From positions 1 through 29,582 of the forward strand of contig CAZELH010000006.1 in assembly GCA_964513095.1 (NCBI GenBank): a DNA stretch of 29,582 nt. The letters run 5' to 3'. The position numbers were made by a program, and so were the translations under genes. Under the pieces are notes generated by a model. The model saw nothing but the letters and a program-made list of their open reading frames with translations. It made no database searches and had not been told where the DNA came from. The stretch is from JBDKGD01 sp964513095. Lineage in GTDB: Bacteria; Patescibacteriota; Minisyncoccia; UBA6257; 2-01-FULL-56-20. Positions 14,006 through 21,961 of this stretch are shown here, piece by piece (position 1 is the stretch's first letter; each line of letters starts with the position of its first letter).

Positions 14006-15079
14006 TTACTTCACAAACCGAGACAAAAAGAACAGCATGATTCCCAACGCCGAAGCAACCCACGAAATAATCCAAAACCGCATCGTAATTTGCGATTCCG
14101 GCCACCCAAGTGCCTGAAAATGATGGTGAATAGGAGCGGATAAAAATACTTTTTTTCCACGCAATTTTTTAGAGCCAACTTGGATAATATCTGACGCGGA
14201 CTCCACCACGAGCACCAACCCAATAACCGGCAAAAATAACACGGAATTTGTTAAAAATGCAATAACCGCCAACGTCACCGTCAATCCCAAAATACCCGTA
14301 TCACCCATATAAAATTTAGCGGGATGCACGTTAAACCATAAATATGCCACCAGAGCCCCAATTAACACGACAATAAAGGTCGTTAAGTCATATCGCTCCG
14401 TAGTGTAGGCAATGATGCCGTAGGCGCCGAATATCGGAATAAGCACTCCGGCTGACAATCCATCTAACCCATCAACAATACTACTAGAAAACGTAGCAAG
14501 TGTAACAATCACAAAAAGAAGGATATAAAGACCGTCAATTTCAATGTTTCCATAAAATGGCACGTACAAACTATGCCACTCAAGCTTAAAATAAAACCAC
14601 CATGCTCCAACCAGTGCAATTAATGTGATGATAGCGAGTCGAACACGCAACCGTATTCCCCCACCCACATATCGACCGCGACTACTAATAACTAATAAAT
14701 CATCGACGAGTCCCAAGAGTGATGCCGAAACTAACGTAAATAGTGGCAACCATGTTTCACGACGAGATAGAAAATTAAGCGATCCAAGCCATCCCGTTGG
14801 ATGAATCCACGAAATCACGAAACTCGCAACAGTTACCAAAAGCACCGTGGACCAAATCATAATACCTCCCATGCGAGGAGTGCTCACCTCTTTTTCGCTA
14901 TGAAATTTTCGAAACACCGGAATATCGCCAGTCAATCCCTGTTCTTTTGCTTTTTTCTTCCACGCTTTATGTTTGTATAAATAGTGAATAAGAATAGGAG
15001 CGGTAGCAAAAGCAATACAAAAAGACCCCACGAATAATGTAAGATTGCGAACAATATTTTGAAGATGAATAAAAAACAT
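14006..15079 (-). CDS. mraY: Phospho-N-acetylmuramoyl-pentapeptide-transferase
   Basis: The 357-aa multipass membrane enzyme makes lipid I from UDP-MurNAc-pentapeptide and undecaprenyl phosphate, the first membrane step of peptidoglycan synthesis. About ten hydrophobic segments are seen. Key motifs are 'STPRMGGIMI', the Asp pair in 'GLVDDLLVIS', 'VDGLDGLSAG', 'FMGDTG'-like 'FYMGDTGILG', and the uridine-side 'APIHHHFQALGWPE'. The family Asn before VDGLDG is replaced by Ser, and the usual HHHFE is HHHFQ; both are modest departures. It is the last gene of the minus-strand operon, nine bases after the D,D-carboxypeptidase gene. No terminator is obvious downstream. Confidence 0.93.
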   Translation of the reverse strand: MFFIHLQNIVRNLTLFVGSFCIAFATAPILIHYLYKHKAWKKKAKEQGLTGDIPVFRKFHSEKEVSTPRMGGIMIWSTVLLVTVASFVISWIHPTGWLGSLNFLSRRETWLPLFTLVSASLLGLVDDLLVISSRGRYVGGGIRLRVRLAIITLIALVGAWWFYFKLEWHSLYVPFYGNIEIDGLYILLFVIVTLATFSSSIVDGLDGLSAGVLIPIFGAYGIIAYTTERYDLTTFIVVLIGALVAYLWFNVHPAKFYMGDTGILGLTVTLAVIAFLTNSVLFLPVIGLVLVVESASDIIQVGSKKLRGKKVFLSAPIHHHFQALGWPESQITMRFWIISWVASALGIMLFFLSRFVK

Positions 15080-15088
15080 AGGAAATAA

Positions 15089-16096
15089 TTAGGAATTTCT
15101 TACAGAAAACGATTGAGTAAACCAAGAAAAAATAGCTCGCGTTTCAGCAAATCGATCATTAGTTCCCAATACCACGACAATAACCGGATGACCGGAGTGA
15201 CTAAACACCGAAACTAAATTACCATTCGCTTCATCGGTATATCCGGTCTTACCACCCAAAAAAGACGACTGGCCAGCAAACTGATTAATATTCAGTATAG
15301 ACAACTTCTGACCGGTCTCCAAATTAGTAATAATATTTTTGGGATGAGTAGTAATAGCAAGAATCTGTGGATACTCAACCAATAAATGTCGCGCAAGTAT
15401 CGCAATATCAGTGGCGGTAGATTGATTGGCGACGGACAAGCCAGTTGGATCATCAAAATTAGTGTTATACATCCCCCACGCAATCGCCTGTTTATTCATT
15501 TCATTCAAAAATCGCTCACGACCAAATGTACTCGCCAATGTCTCAGCCGCTTCATTGCTAGAAACAGTAAGCATTAAAGAAAGGATATCCGCCACACTAA
15601 ATCGAGTACCGGCGCCAAGCGGCGTGCCGGTAGATACTTCGCCATTCACCACCACACCCCCATCAGGAATAGTAATACCATCGGAAGGCGAAAGATATTT
15701 TACAGCAATAACGGCGTTCATTAATTTCGCAATAGAGGCGGTTGGCCACAATCGAGCACTCTGTTTTTCAAAAAGAACCGCACCCGTTACTCCATCAACA
15801 ACCAACGCTGATGCAACAGCAGGAACTGGATCGGGTAATTCTTTCTGTTTATAAAAAACACTCGTTGCGGAACCTGTAAGAGAATCGGTAGTGGTGGCAT
15901 TTTGCATAGAATCTTGCTTTTGCAAAAACTCATCGACACTTGCCACCTGATAACCTCGAACATTACCCTCAACCGCAACACCAGAACCAAAAAAAACATG
16001 GTATTCAAAAAGCACAAGACCAACAACACCCAAAACAATGCTGAAAATAATCAGTTTTTGAATAACCGGAAGGTATGTTCGAAAAAAAGTATTCAT
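15089..16096 (-). CDS. D-alanyl-D-alanine carboxypeptidase, S11 family
   Basis: The 335-aa exported penicillin-binding protein trims the terminal D-Ala from peptidoglycan stem peptides. An N-terminal membrane helix (about 12-31) anchors it outside the cell. The three active-site motifs are present: SIAK (Ser121, Lys124), SSN (Ser179, Asn181) and KTG (Lys283-Gly285). The S11 catalytic domain runs from about residue 92 to the end. The extra C-terminal beta domain of DacA is absent. It sits 11 bases after scpB and before mraY, so it shares an operon with the cell-wall precursor enzyme. Confidence 0.92.
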   Translation of the reverse strand: MNTFFRTYLPVIQKLIIFSIVLGVVGLVLFEYHVFFGSGVAVEGNVRGYQVASVDEFLQKQDSMQNATTTDSLTGSATSVFYKQKELPDPVPAVASALVVDGVTGAVLFEKQSARLWPTASIAKLMNAVIAVKYLSPSDGITIPDGGVVVNGEVSTGTPLGAGTRFSVADILSLMLTVSSNEAAETLASTFGRERFLNEMNKQAIAWGMYNTNFDDPTGLSVANQSTATDIAILARHLLVEYPQILAITTHPKNIITNLETGQKLSILNINQFAGQSSFLGGKTGYTDEANGNLVSVFSHSGHPVIVVVLGTNDRFAETRAIFSWFTQSFSVRNS

Positions 16097-16107
16097 AAAA
16101 AAATAAC

Positions 16108-16512
16108 CTACCCAGCATCATCCACAGATGCCACCGCGCTTTCTAAATCGCTATGAGTATCACCCGACAGAGCTTGTGTATACAATGATTTAAATTTTTC
16201 AAATTCAGGAAGCTCTTCGACGCGAGAAACTCCAAGATGCTGTAATAATTCAAAACTCGGAGTATATTCAAACAAACCCTTCTGTTCTGGATGAGGATTT
16301 TTCTCAATAAGACCTCTCAATAGNNNNNNNNNNNNNNNNNNNNNNNNNNNNNNNNNNNNNNNNNNNNNNNNNNNNNNNNNNNNNNNNNNNNNNNNNNNNN
16401 NNNNNNNNNNNNNNNNNNNNNNNATAGCACCAAAGGAAATAGGCTCACCGTTGATAAATAGTAAGGCCTCAAGACTAGCTATATGTTCTTGTTTTACGAG
16501 TGTTTCATCCAT
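16108..16512 (-). CDS. scpB: Segregation and condensation protein B, interrupted by an assembly gap
   Basis: ScpB is the winged-helix partner of ScpA in the SMC condensin complex. The N-terminal piece (16424-16512, 'IASLEALLFINGEPISFGA') and C-terminal piece (16108-16323, 'GLFEYTPSFELLQHLGVSRVEELPEF') both match the family. Exactly 100 N lie between them. About 100 residues are present against the usual 170-200, so the real gap is probably about 200-300 bases. That both parts fall in one frame across 100 N is not meaningful. It follows scpA by 23 bases. Confidence 0.88.
   Translation of the reverse strand: MDETLVKQEHIASLEALLFINGEPISFGAXXXXXXXXXXXXXXXXXXXXXXXXXXXXXXXXXXLLRGLIEKNPHPEQKGLFEYTPSFELLQHLGVSRVEELPEFEKFKSLYTQALSGDTHSDLESAVASVDDAG
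16324..16423. other. Scaffold gap of 100 N inside scpB
   Basis: Exactly 100 unknown bases, the usual placeholder for a gap of unknown size. Confidence 0.95.
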
Positions 16513-16535
16513 ACGATCGGTAATAAAAATAACCC

Positions 16536-17366
16536 CTACATCGGCGGTTTGTCCCCATTGTGCCGACTGATTATTATATCAGAAAAATGCATACTTTGCT
16601 CAAGGGTGATAATTTGATCGCGCGCAAGATGCAAAATAGCCAAAAAAGTAAGTACTAATTCGGTTTTATTAGAAGCAGTGGTCAATTTTGCAAGACTCGA
16701 TTGTTCGATATTTTGGATGCGAGTAGATACCGTGCGAATATGCTCCTCTAAAGAAACAATTTTTTCATGTACTCTGCGCACCTCGTACTCTGTTTTTTTC
16801 AAATAAGAAAAAAGTTCTTCTAATCGCTGGGTCAATGTTCCCACAGTAGTTGTCGTACCTGGATAAAATATTTTACCTTCAAGCATCCCCGGAGCAGATA
16901 ACGCCATATTTTTCATATACGGTCTTGCAAAACTATGAGATGCATTTGCATACGCTTTTGCAAATGCTCGAATTCCGGGTTTTATTTTTTGATACAAACG
17001 CAATCGCTCCTCCAACTGTCCAATCTGATCTTCTTCTTGGGTGCTCAACACCAAATCAGGAATCAACGATTTTGATTTAATCAAAATCAATCGACTCGCG
17101 ATACTCACGAAATCAACCAACACCAACACATCCAATCCCACCCCATGAAATTCTTTTGTCGCACCTGATTCTGAATTTTTCAACGCAAAGGCCTCACGGA
17201 CACGGTCAAGATGCTTCAAAAAATCTTGCGTCACCATACCCAAACTTACGGTAGAAATTTCCAATTTTCTTTCTTCAATTAACTGCAAAAGCGTCTCCAA
17301 CGGACCCTCAAAAGAATCGGAAACAAAGTGATACGAAGAAGTTTTTTGTATATGATCTTCCATCAT
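16536..17366 (-). CDS. scpA: Segregation and condensation protein A (kleisin)
   Basis: The 276-aa kleisin bridges the SMC heads and binds ScpB in the condensin complex. Typical is 'FEGPLETLLQLIEERKLEISTVSLGMVTQDFLKHL' near the start and 'DFVSIASRLILIKSKSLIP' in the middle; the C-terminal winged helix is at about residues 215-265. The ATG at 17364-17366 overlaps the TGA of the upstream gene by one base (TGATG), so the two are probably translationally coupled. An upstream extension of the frame lies within that gene and was left out. Confidence 0.92.
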   Translation of the reverse strand: MMEDHIQKTSSYHFVSDSFEGPLETLLQLIEERKLEISTVSLGMVTQDFLKHLDRVREAFALKNSESGATKEFHGVGLDVLVLVDFVSIASRLILIKSKSLIPDLVLSTQEEDQIGQLEERLRLYQKIKPGIRAFAKAYANASHSFARPYMKNMALSAPGMLEGKIFYPGTTTTVGTLTQRLEELFSYLKKTEYEVRRVHEKIVSLEEHIRTVSTRIQNIEQSSLAKLTTASNKTELVLTFLAILHLARDQIITLEQSMHFSDIIISRHNGDKPPM

Positions 17367-18694
17367 CACAAGGCACGTAGCGGAATATAGGTAACCTTTG
17401 GATCCCAAAGAAGCCAGCCGGCATACTCATCACCCCGCAAACTGTCGGCGGTAGCTCGCATCTGCTCTGTAACCATCTTTGCAGTATAGTCAGCCCCCAA
17501 ATCAAACACCTGCAACCACGGACGTAATTTTGCTAATGGCTTGGTGGCTTCATCAGGATCAAGACGAATAACAGAATCAACAGCCGCCTGTTGCACGGTT
17601 TTTGAAGCATTGGAAGCAACGGGCACGGTAGTACCACTATTTAACGCCAACATGTGCTTGCGAGTAATTGCTTGATCCATTGAGTATTTAATAACCTCGT
17701 ACGGGTATAACGCGGGATTTTTATATCCCAAAAAACCCGATGCGTAATGGGATGGATAGACCATTGGATACAAAAAATCAAAATACGGATACGCATCCTC
17801 GATGATTTGCCCAATACCCAAATCATCTTTTTGAACAGTCACTAATCCAAATAAATCTGCTGAAATCGTAATACCAGTAGTTTGCGCTCGAATATCTTTA
17901 AAAAATTTTTTCAACACCACATGACGAGGATTTTTTTTGTCCCATTGCGTATACACCGCTCGTGATAAGTTTCCATCCGAAGGAAAACGCACATAATCAA
18001 AGTTAACCTCATCAAATCCACGTGCGTCAGCATCTTTTGCAATATTGGCAACATAAGAAGTGACTTCCGGAGCCGCTACCTCAAGCCATGCCAAACCCTT
18101 TTTATCACGCCACACTCCTCCAGCAGTATCATGAATTGCCCATTCAGGATGTGCCTTCGCTTGAACGGGATCTTGAAATACACTCACCCGCCCAATCACA
18201 TAGATATTATTGTCATGAAGCTTTTTAATAAGCTCGTTCGGCTTTTTGATACGAAGTTGATCACATGCTCCCGATGAACGCGCATCGGTAAACGAAGGAC
18301 AATACGACAAATACCCAGAATAATCTTTTATATCAACGACAAACGCATTGATATTTGCCTTTTTAGCAAGTGCGATCAAAGAATCAACCCGACTAGAAAT
18401 TCCCGCAACCCATCCCGTAACATACAAAGCTCGTACAACAGAAGGCGGATTTGATAATTTTGATTGATTTTCTATATCGTCACTTGAATTATTAGAAGAA
18501 ACACTGGGACTCTGAGTTGGCACCACACCAGCAGTATCTTTTGAATCGGAAGGTTCTTTAGCATCAGCAACAGTAGCATCAACTGACGCGCTCGAATCGA
18601 CACTATGAGAAATAGTCGTTTGTGCGGGAACAAAAAAAGCAACAAAAAAAACAACCACAAGCACCGCGCCAATACCAAAGTATGTATATTTCAT
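17366..18694 (-). CDS. Putative glycoside-hydrolase-like exported protein (DUF4015 family)
   Basis: A protein of 442 aa from the ATG at 18694; an in-frame GTG nine bases upstream (18703) is an alternative. Neither has a Shine-Dalgarno. One N-terminal membrane helix (about 5-22) is followed by a Ser/Asp-rich linker, then from about residue 85 a TIM-barrel-like domain of the DUF4015/PF13200 type: 'ALYVTGWVAGISSRVDSLIALAKKANINAFVVDIKD', 'IYVIGRVSVFQDP' and 'GFDEVNFDYVRFPSDG', where the Asp/Glu residues would be the catalytic candidates. The substrate is unknown but, given the neighbours dac and mraY, might be an envelope polysaccharide. It is the first gene of the operon that continues with scpA. 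Confidence 0.75.
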   Translation of the reverse strand: MKYTYFGIGAVLVVVFFVAFFVPAQTTISHSVDSSASVDATVADAKEPSDSKDTAGVVPTQSPSVSSNNSSDDIENQSKLSNPPSVVRALYVTGWVAGISSRVDSLIALAKKANINAFVVDIKDYSGYLSYCPSFTDARSSGACDQLRIKKPNELIKKLHDNNIYVIGRVSVFQDPVQAKAHPEWAIHDTAGGVWRDKKGLAWLEVAAPEVTSYVANIAKDADARGFDEVNFDYVRFPSDGNLSRAVYTQWDKKNPRHVVLKKFFKDIRAQTTGITISADLFGLVTVQKDDLGIGQIIEDAYPYFDFLYPMVYPSHYASGFLGYKNPALYPYEVIKYSMDQAITRKHMLALNSGTTVPVASNASKTVQQAAVDSVIRLDPDEATKPLAKLRPWLQVFDLGADYTAKMVTEQMRATADSLRGDEYAGWLLWDPKVTYIPLRAL

Positions 18695-18737
18695 ATCGCG
18701 CACAAAAATACCAAAAAATAAAAGTCTTTCTTGATAA

Positions 18738-18767
18738 TTCTACCGTCTCAGACAATACTTATACAAG
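18738..18767 (-). promoter_or_regulatory. Putative promoter of the DUF4015-scpA-scpB-dac-mraY operon
   Basis: Minus-strand TTGTAT (18762-18767), 18-nt spacer, TAGAAT (18738-18743). It overlaps a weaker plus-strand candidate for dnaX (TTGATA 18732-18737, AATACT 18755-18760), so the two promoters may compete. Confidence 0.45.
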
Positions 18768-18791
18768 TCTAGGCGCTTATCAGATGCACCA

Positions 18792-19904
18792 ATGTCACTC
18801 GCTTTCTATCGAAAATATCGACCAAAAACATTAGAAGAAATGTGCGGGCAAGAAACAACTGTTTCGTTGCTAAAAAATGCCGCCGCGTCCAATCGATTTG
18901 CGCACGCCTATCTATTTTATGGCGGACGAGGAAGCGGGAAAACAACCACCGCCCGCCTCATTGCAAAGCTCGTCAATTGCCACACCCGAGCTAAAGACCA
19001 AACCTTCATGAAAAAGGCGCTTCCCTGCAACACCTGCATCAGCTGTCAAGAAATAGACGCGGGCAACAGTCTCGATGTAATAGAAATAGATGCGGCATCC
19101 AATCGTGGCATCGATGAAATACGAGCACTCCAAGAAACAATGTACACCGCCCCCAGCAAGAGCAGTCATAAAGTATTTATCATCGACGAAGCGCACATGT
19201 TAACCACTGCTGCATTTAATGCACTATTAAAAACACTAGAAGAACCACCACAACACGGTGTAATTATTATGGCAACAACCGAATATGAAAAAATACCACT
19301 CACTATACTTTCCAGAACCCAACGATTTCTCTTCACAAAATTGCCTAAAAAAATAATCGCTGCGCAAATTACAAAAATTGCAAAAACAGAACAAATATCA
19401 ATAGACGCAGACGCGATAGAAATCATCGCTAAAGCATCAGATGGATCAATGCGGGATGCACTTTCATTACTTGATCAGGTAAAAAGTGTAACCTCAAATA
19501 CCACTATAGATGCGAAAATAATCAGCGGAATCATCGGAAAAACAAGTACTGCAACAACCGCAAGTCTCGCCACTGCACTCCTCGCAAAAGACACAAAAAC
19601 AGCCATGGCGATTATAAAAACCCTTTCGGACGAAGGTAGTAGCATATCACAATGCACCAAAGACACGCTCTCCTATCTGCAAAGCGTAGCCGCCATTCAA
19701 TTAAACCCCGAATTAGGGCAGGAAGTAGCAAACGAATTCACGGATAGCGAATATGAAAATTTACAAGAAATTGCAAAAAAATATCCTAGCGATACCGTCA
19801 TTGCGGTGCTTAAAAAATTATTAAACACTCACATTCAGCTTCGAGGAATTCCTTTTCCAATGATCCCAATGGAAATAGTCATCGCCGAACTCGCAAAAAA
19901 TTAA
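18792..19904 (+). CDS. dnaX: DNA polymerase III subunit gamma/tau, short form
   Basis: The 370-aa clamp-loader ATPase has Walker A GGRGSGKTT, a four-cysteine zinc module (NC...C..C..C, 'LPCNTCISCQEI'), Walker B 'FIIDEAHML', the 'SRTQRF' sensor/arginine-finger motif and the lid domain 'GSMRDALSLLDQ'. It ends shortly after clamp-loader domain III. The tau extension that binds DnaB and the polymerase is missing, so only a gamma-like protein is made. The start is at 'MSLAFYRKYRP', the usual family N-terminus; there is no Shine-Dalgarno. It is a single gene, divergent from the cell-wall operon and convergent with the pilin operon. Confidence 0.94.
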   Translation: MSLAFYRKYRPKTLEEMCGQETTVSLLKNAAASNRFAHAYLFYGGRGSGKTTTARLIAKLVNCHTRAKDQTFMKKALPCNTCISCQEIDAGNSLDVIEIDAASNRGIDEIRALQETMYTAPSKSSHKVFIIDEAHMLTTAAFNALLKTLEEPPQHGVIIMATTEYEKIPLTILSRTQRFLFTKLPKKIIAAQITKIAKTEQISIDADAIEIIAKASDGSMRDALSLLDQVKSVTSNTTIDAKIISGIIGKTSTATTASLATALLAKDTKTAMAIIKTLSDEGSSISQCTKDTLSYLQSVAAIQLNPELGQEVANEFTDSEYENLQEIAKKYPSDTVIAVLKKLLNTHIQLRGIPFPMIPMEIVIAELAKN

Positions 19905-19937
19905 CCCGCTAACACGTCAACAGAATCCGGCTTTTTT

Positions 19938-20408
19938 CTATCGAGTAATTGAAATTGTCTGATTCAATTCCGCAAAAGGGGCGGAAATAATAATCTGACT
20001 CGAGGCATTTTTCACAATGCTGTACCCAGTATCATAATCCGAATTACTCACATAATGAGCACCTGCCGCCGAAGGATCAAAAGGCATTGTATATAAATAG
20101 GTAGGAACCAAACATGGCGCAATATTGTACGTAGATGACGTACCAGCACTTGCCATTCGCTTCGTAGACGTTGGAATATCACCATTTACACAGTTAAACG
20201 CACCAGTATTTTTATCGGCAATATTTTGACGGATAGCGGCAATTAAAGCAGTAAGATTTAACTGACGTTGGGTATTGCGGGATTTTGCCAATTGACCGGC
20301 TGGATTTAAAACATAGAGTCCCAATCCAGAAATAATAGCAATAAGCGATACCGAAATAATAATTTCAATAAGGGTTAACCCTGCTCGCGATGACCTAAAA
20401 AACCTCAT
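19938..20408 (-). CDS. Type IV prepilin-like protein
   Basis: A 156-aa protein from the ATG at 20408. The N-terminus has a short basic leader ending in Gly10 and then LTLIEIIISVSLIAIISGLG: the prepilin peptidase site (G|LTLIE with Glu at +5) and the hydrophobic helix. The rest is a small globular domain with two cysteines. It is probably a major or minor pilin or pseudopilin exposed in a pilus. Read without attention to the gap, the frame continues across the 100 N into the next protein; that fusion is an artefact. It is the last gene of the pilus cluster. Confidence 0.82.
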   Translation of the reverse strand: MRFFRSSRAGLTLIEIIISVSLIAIISGLGLYVLNPAGQLAKSRNTQRQLNLTALIAAIRQNIADKNTGAFNCVNGDIPTSTKRMASAGTSSTYNIAPCLVPTYLYTMPFDPSAAGAHYVSNSDYDTGYSIVKNASSQIIISAPFAELNQTISITR

Positions 20409-20519
20409 ATCTATAGTATAAAGACAAATTAACAAAGACGAAATACTGCACACGAATAAAAAGTTTAGGACACCAAAAACAACGTCTATATGTTTTGCAA
20501 ATATTTTAATTCGCAATCC

Positions 20520-20619
20520 NNNNNNNNNNNNNNNNNNNNNNNNNNNNNNNNNNNNNNNNNNNNNNNNNNNNNNNNNNNNNNNNNNNNNNNNNNNNNNNNN
20601 NNNNNNNNNNNNNNNNNNN
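20520..20619. other. Scaffold gap of 100 N between two pilin genes
   Basis: Exactly 100 unknown bases. The left flank (20500-20519) ends in TTAATTCGCAATCC, similar to the repeat-like stretch at 13912-13945. The 110 bases between the gap and the pilin start show no recognisable gene. Confidence 0.95.
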
Positions 20620-21341
20620 TGCGTCATACCAGCAAAATCAATAGCCGGCACAGGAAATGCACGCCCCGCCACAAACACATCCGGTCGAGATGGAACTGCA
20701 GCAGGGGGGAGCGGATCGGTGGGTGATACGTGGGTATGAACCGCAAACTCATTTCCACCGGAATGATCGGGGTCATCGTAACTCGTTAAAGCACTCTGAA
20801 CTAAATTGTGCGCAATACCATCAAACCGAATACCCGCATTACTGACAATTTCACCATACACTTCGGTGCCTGCCCCGAAACGCATATTGTCATTGGCCGC
20901 AATCGCATATTTTGCAAACGAAGGAATGGCCAACTTTACCTCAATAATTTTTGTGACAGAAGGATCAGCGTTGGCAACACCAGTACTACGCACCGTCACC
21001 ACCGTTGAACCAGTAGGTGGCGGAGTAATAGCAAGCGTAAAAGTACCAATCGCAGTTCCGTCTTTATCATAAAAAGTATGTACGTACGGACCGGCATGTC
21101 CCGTACCATCTTGAAAATCCTGCGGAGCATGCGCAAGATGCCAGCGATAATACTCAATCCCCGCTTCTGCGATAGAAAATGCCTGAACCTTGTTTAATCC
21201 ACGCGTTGAAAACTGTACGAAAGAAATTGCCAAAAAAATACATCCGGTCATTAAACTAACCACCAATGCCGCAATAAAAAGCATACCAACTGAAAGTTGT
21301 CCCGATCTAAACCGTAAAAAATGAAAATTAAAAAAATTCAT
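20620..21341 (-). CDS. PilX-like pilus assembly protein, 3' end lost in gap
   Basis: At least 240 aa; the C-terminus lies in the gap. The N-terminus has 'RSGQLSVGMLFIAALVVSLMTGC', a class-III-like leader with Gly then a hydrophobic helix but no Glu at +5, followed by 'VQAFSIAEAGIEYYRWHLA', the pattern of PilX-type minor pilins. The remainder is strand-rich. It lies two bases after the PilW-like gene on the same strand. A role as a minor pilin is likely; its partners are the neighbouring pseudopilins. Confidence 0.72.
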
Positions 21342-21343
21342 AA

Positions 21344-21961
21344 TCAGTTACTTCGTAAATTACGCACAGTAATAGTATTGGTGAAAAATGCAGGACGAGG
21401 AGCAGACGCGGGGTCAAGATCAGTATAAAACGACATTCGAACAATGCGAATAGACGAAATCGCAATAGGCTCAGCAAGAGGAGTTTGCGTGCCAGTATAG
21501 GAACTTCCAAAATATTGAAAAAGTGGAGTTGAAGTAGCGAGCGTTACATACTGAATAAGATTACTAGTTACCTGCGTGCTCGTTGCATATGTAAGTGGAT
21601 TACCAGTTGGTTTAATAACAGCTTTTCGAATAGTACTTGTCCCAATTGAGTAAGTGACGCGCTCAAAAAGTCCATCACTATCAATATCGCTATAAAAAGT
21701 AAGCGAGCTTGAAGAAGCAGCTTCGATTGCATACCCCCCAAGACTCGAGGGGCCAGCAGATCGAATTTCAGAAATCGCAATTTGAAACGTTTGTTCAACA
21801 TCCTGACGAGACAATAATTTTTGCGTTGAGATATTTTTTAAAATATCAACATTGCTTCGCAACGCCAATACCATAAAAGACATCAAACCAAAAATACCCA
21901 ACACAATCACCACTTCAATCAAAGAAAACCCATCTCGAGATTTTTTTAAAAAAGAAATCAT
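21344..21961 (-). CDS. PilW-like prepilin-type protein
   Basis: A 205-aa protein from the ATG at 21961, which overlaps the stop of the upstream gene by four bases (ATGA) and implies coupled translation. The N-terminus 'KKSRDGFSLIEVVIVLGIFGL' is a canonical prepilin cleavage site, with Glu at +5, plus hydrophobic helix. The globular part is rich in Ser/Thr and has no cysteine. It is probably a minor pseudopilin of the pilus tip. Confidence 0.82.
   Translation of the reverse strand: MISFLKKSRDGFSLIEVVIVLGIFGLMSFMVLALRSNVDILKNISTQKLLSRQDVEQTFQIAISEIRSAGPSSLGGYAIEAASSSSLTFYSDIDSDGLFERVTYSIGTSTIRKAVIKPTGNPLTYATSTQVTSNLIQYVTLATSTPLFQYFGSSYTGTQTPLAEPIAISSIRIVRMSFYTDLDPASAPRPAFFTNTITVRNLRSN

Noticed and set aside
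16549..17408. Longer scpA start at 17408
   Set aside because: The added residues lie inside the upstream gene, and the TGATG overlap at 17366 gives the normal ScpA N-terminus.
19905..19937. Terminator after dnaX
   Set aside because: A T-run follows CCGGC, but only a 3-bp stem can be formed, so the call is not supported.
19938..21341. One continuous 467-residue frame spanning the gap
   Set aside because: It crosses 100 N. The left part starts with its own prepilin signal at 20408 and the right part is a PilX-like N-terminus, so they are two genes.
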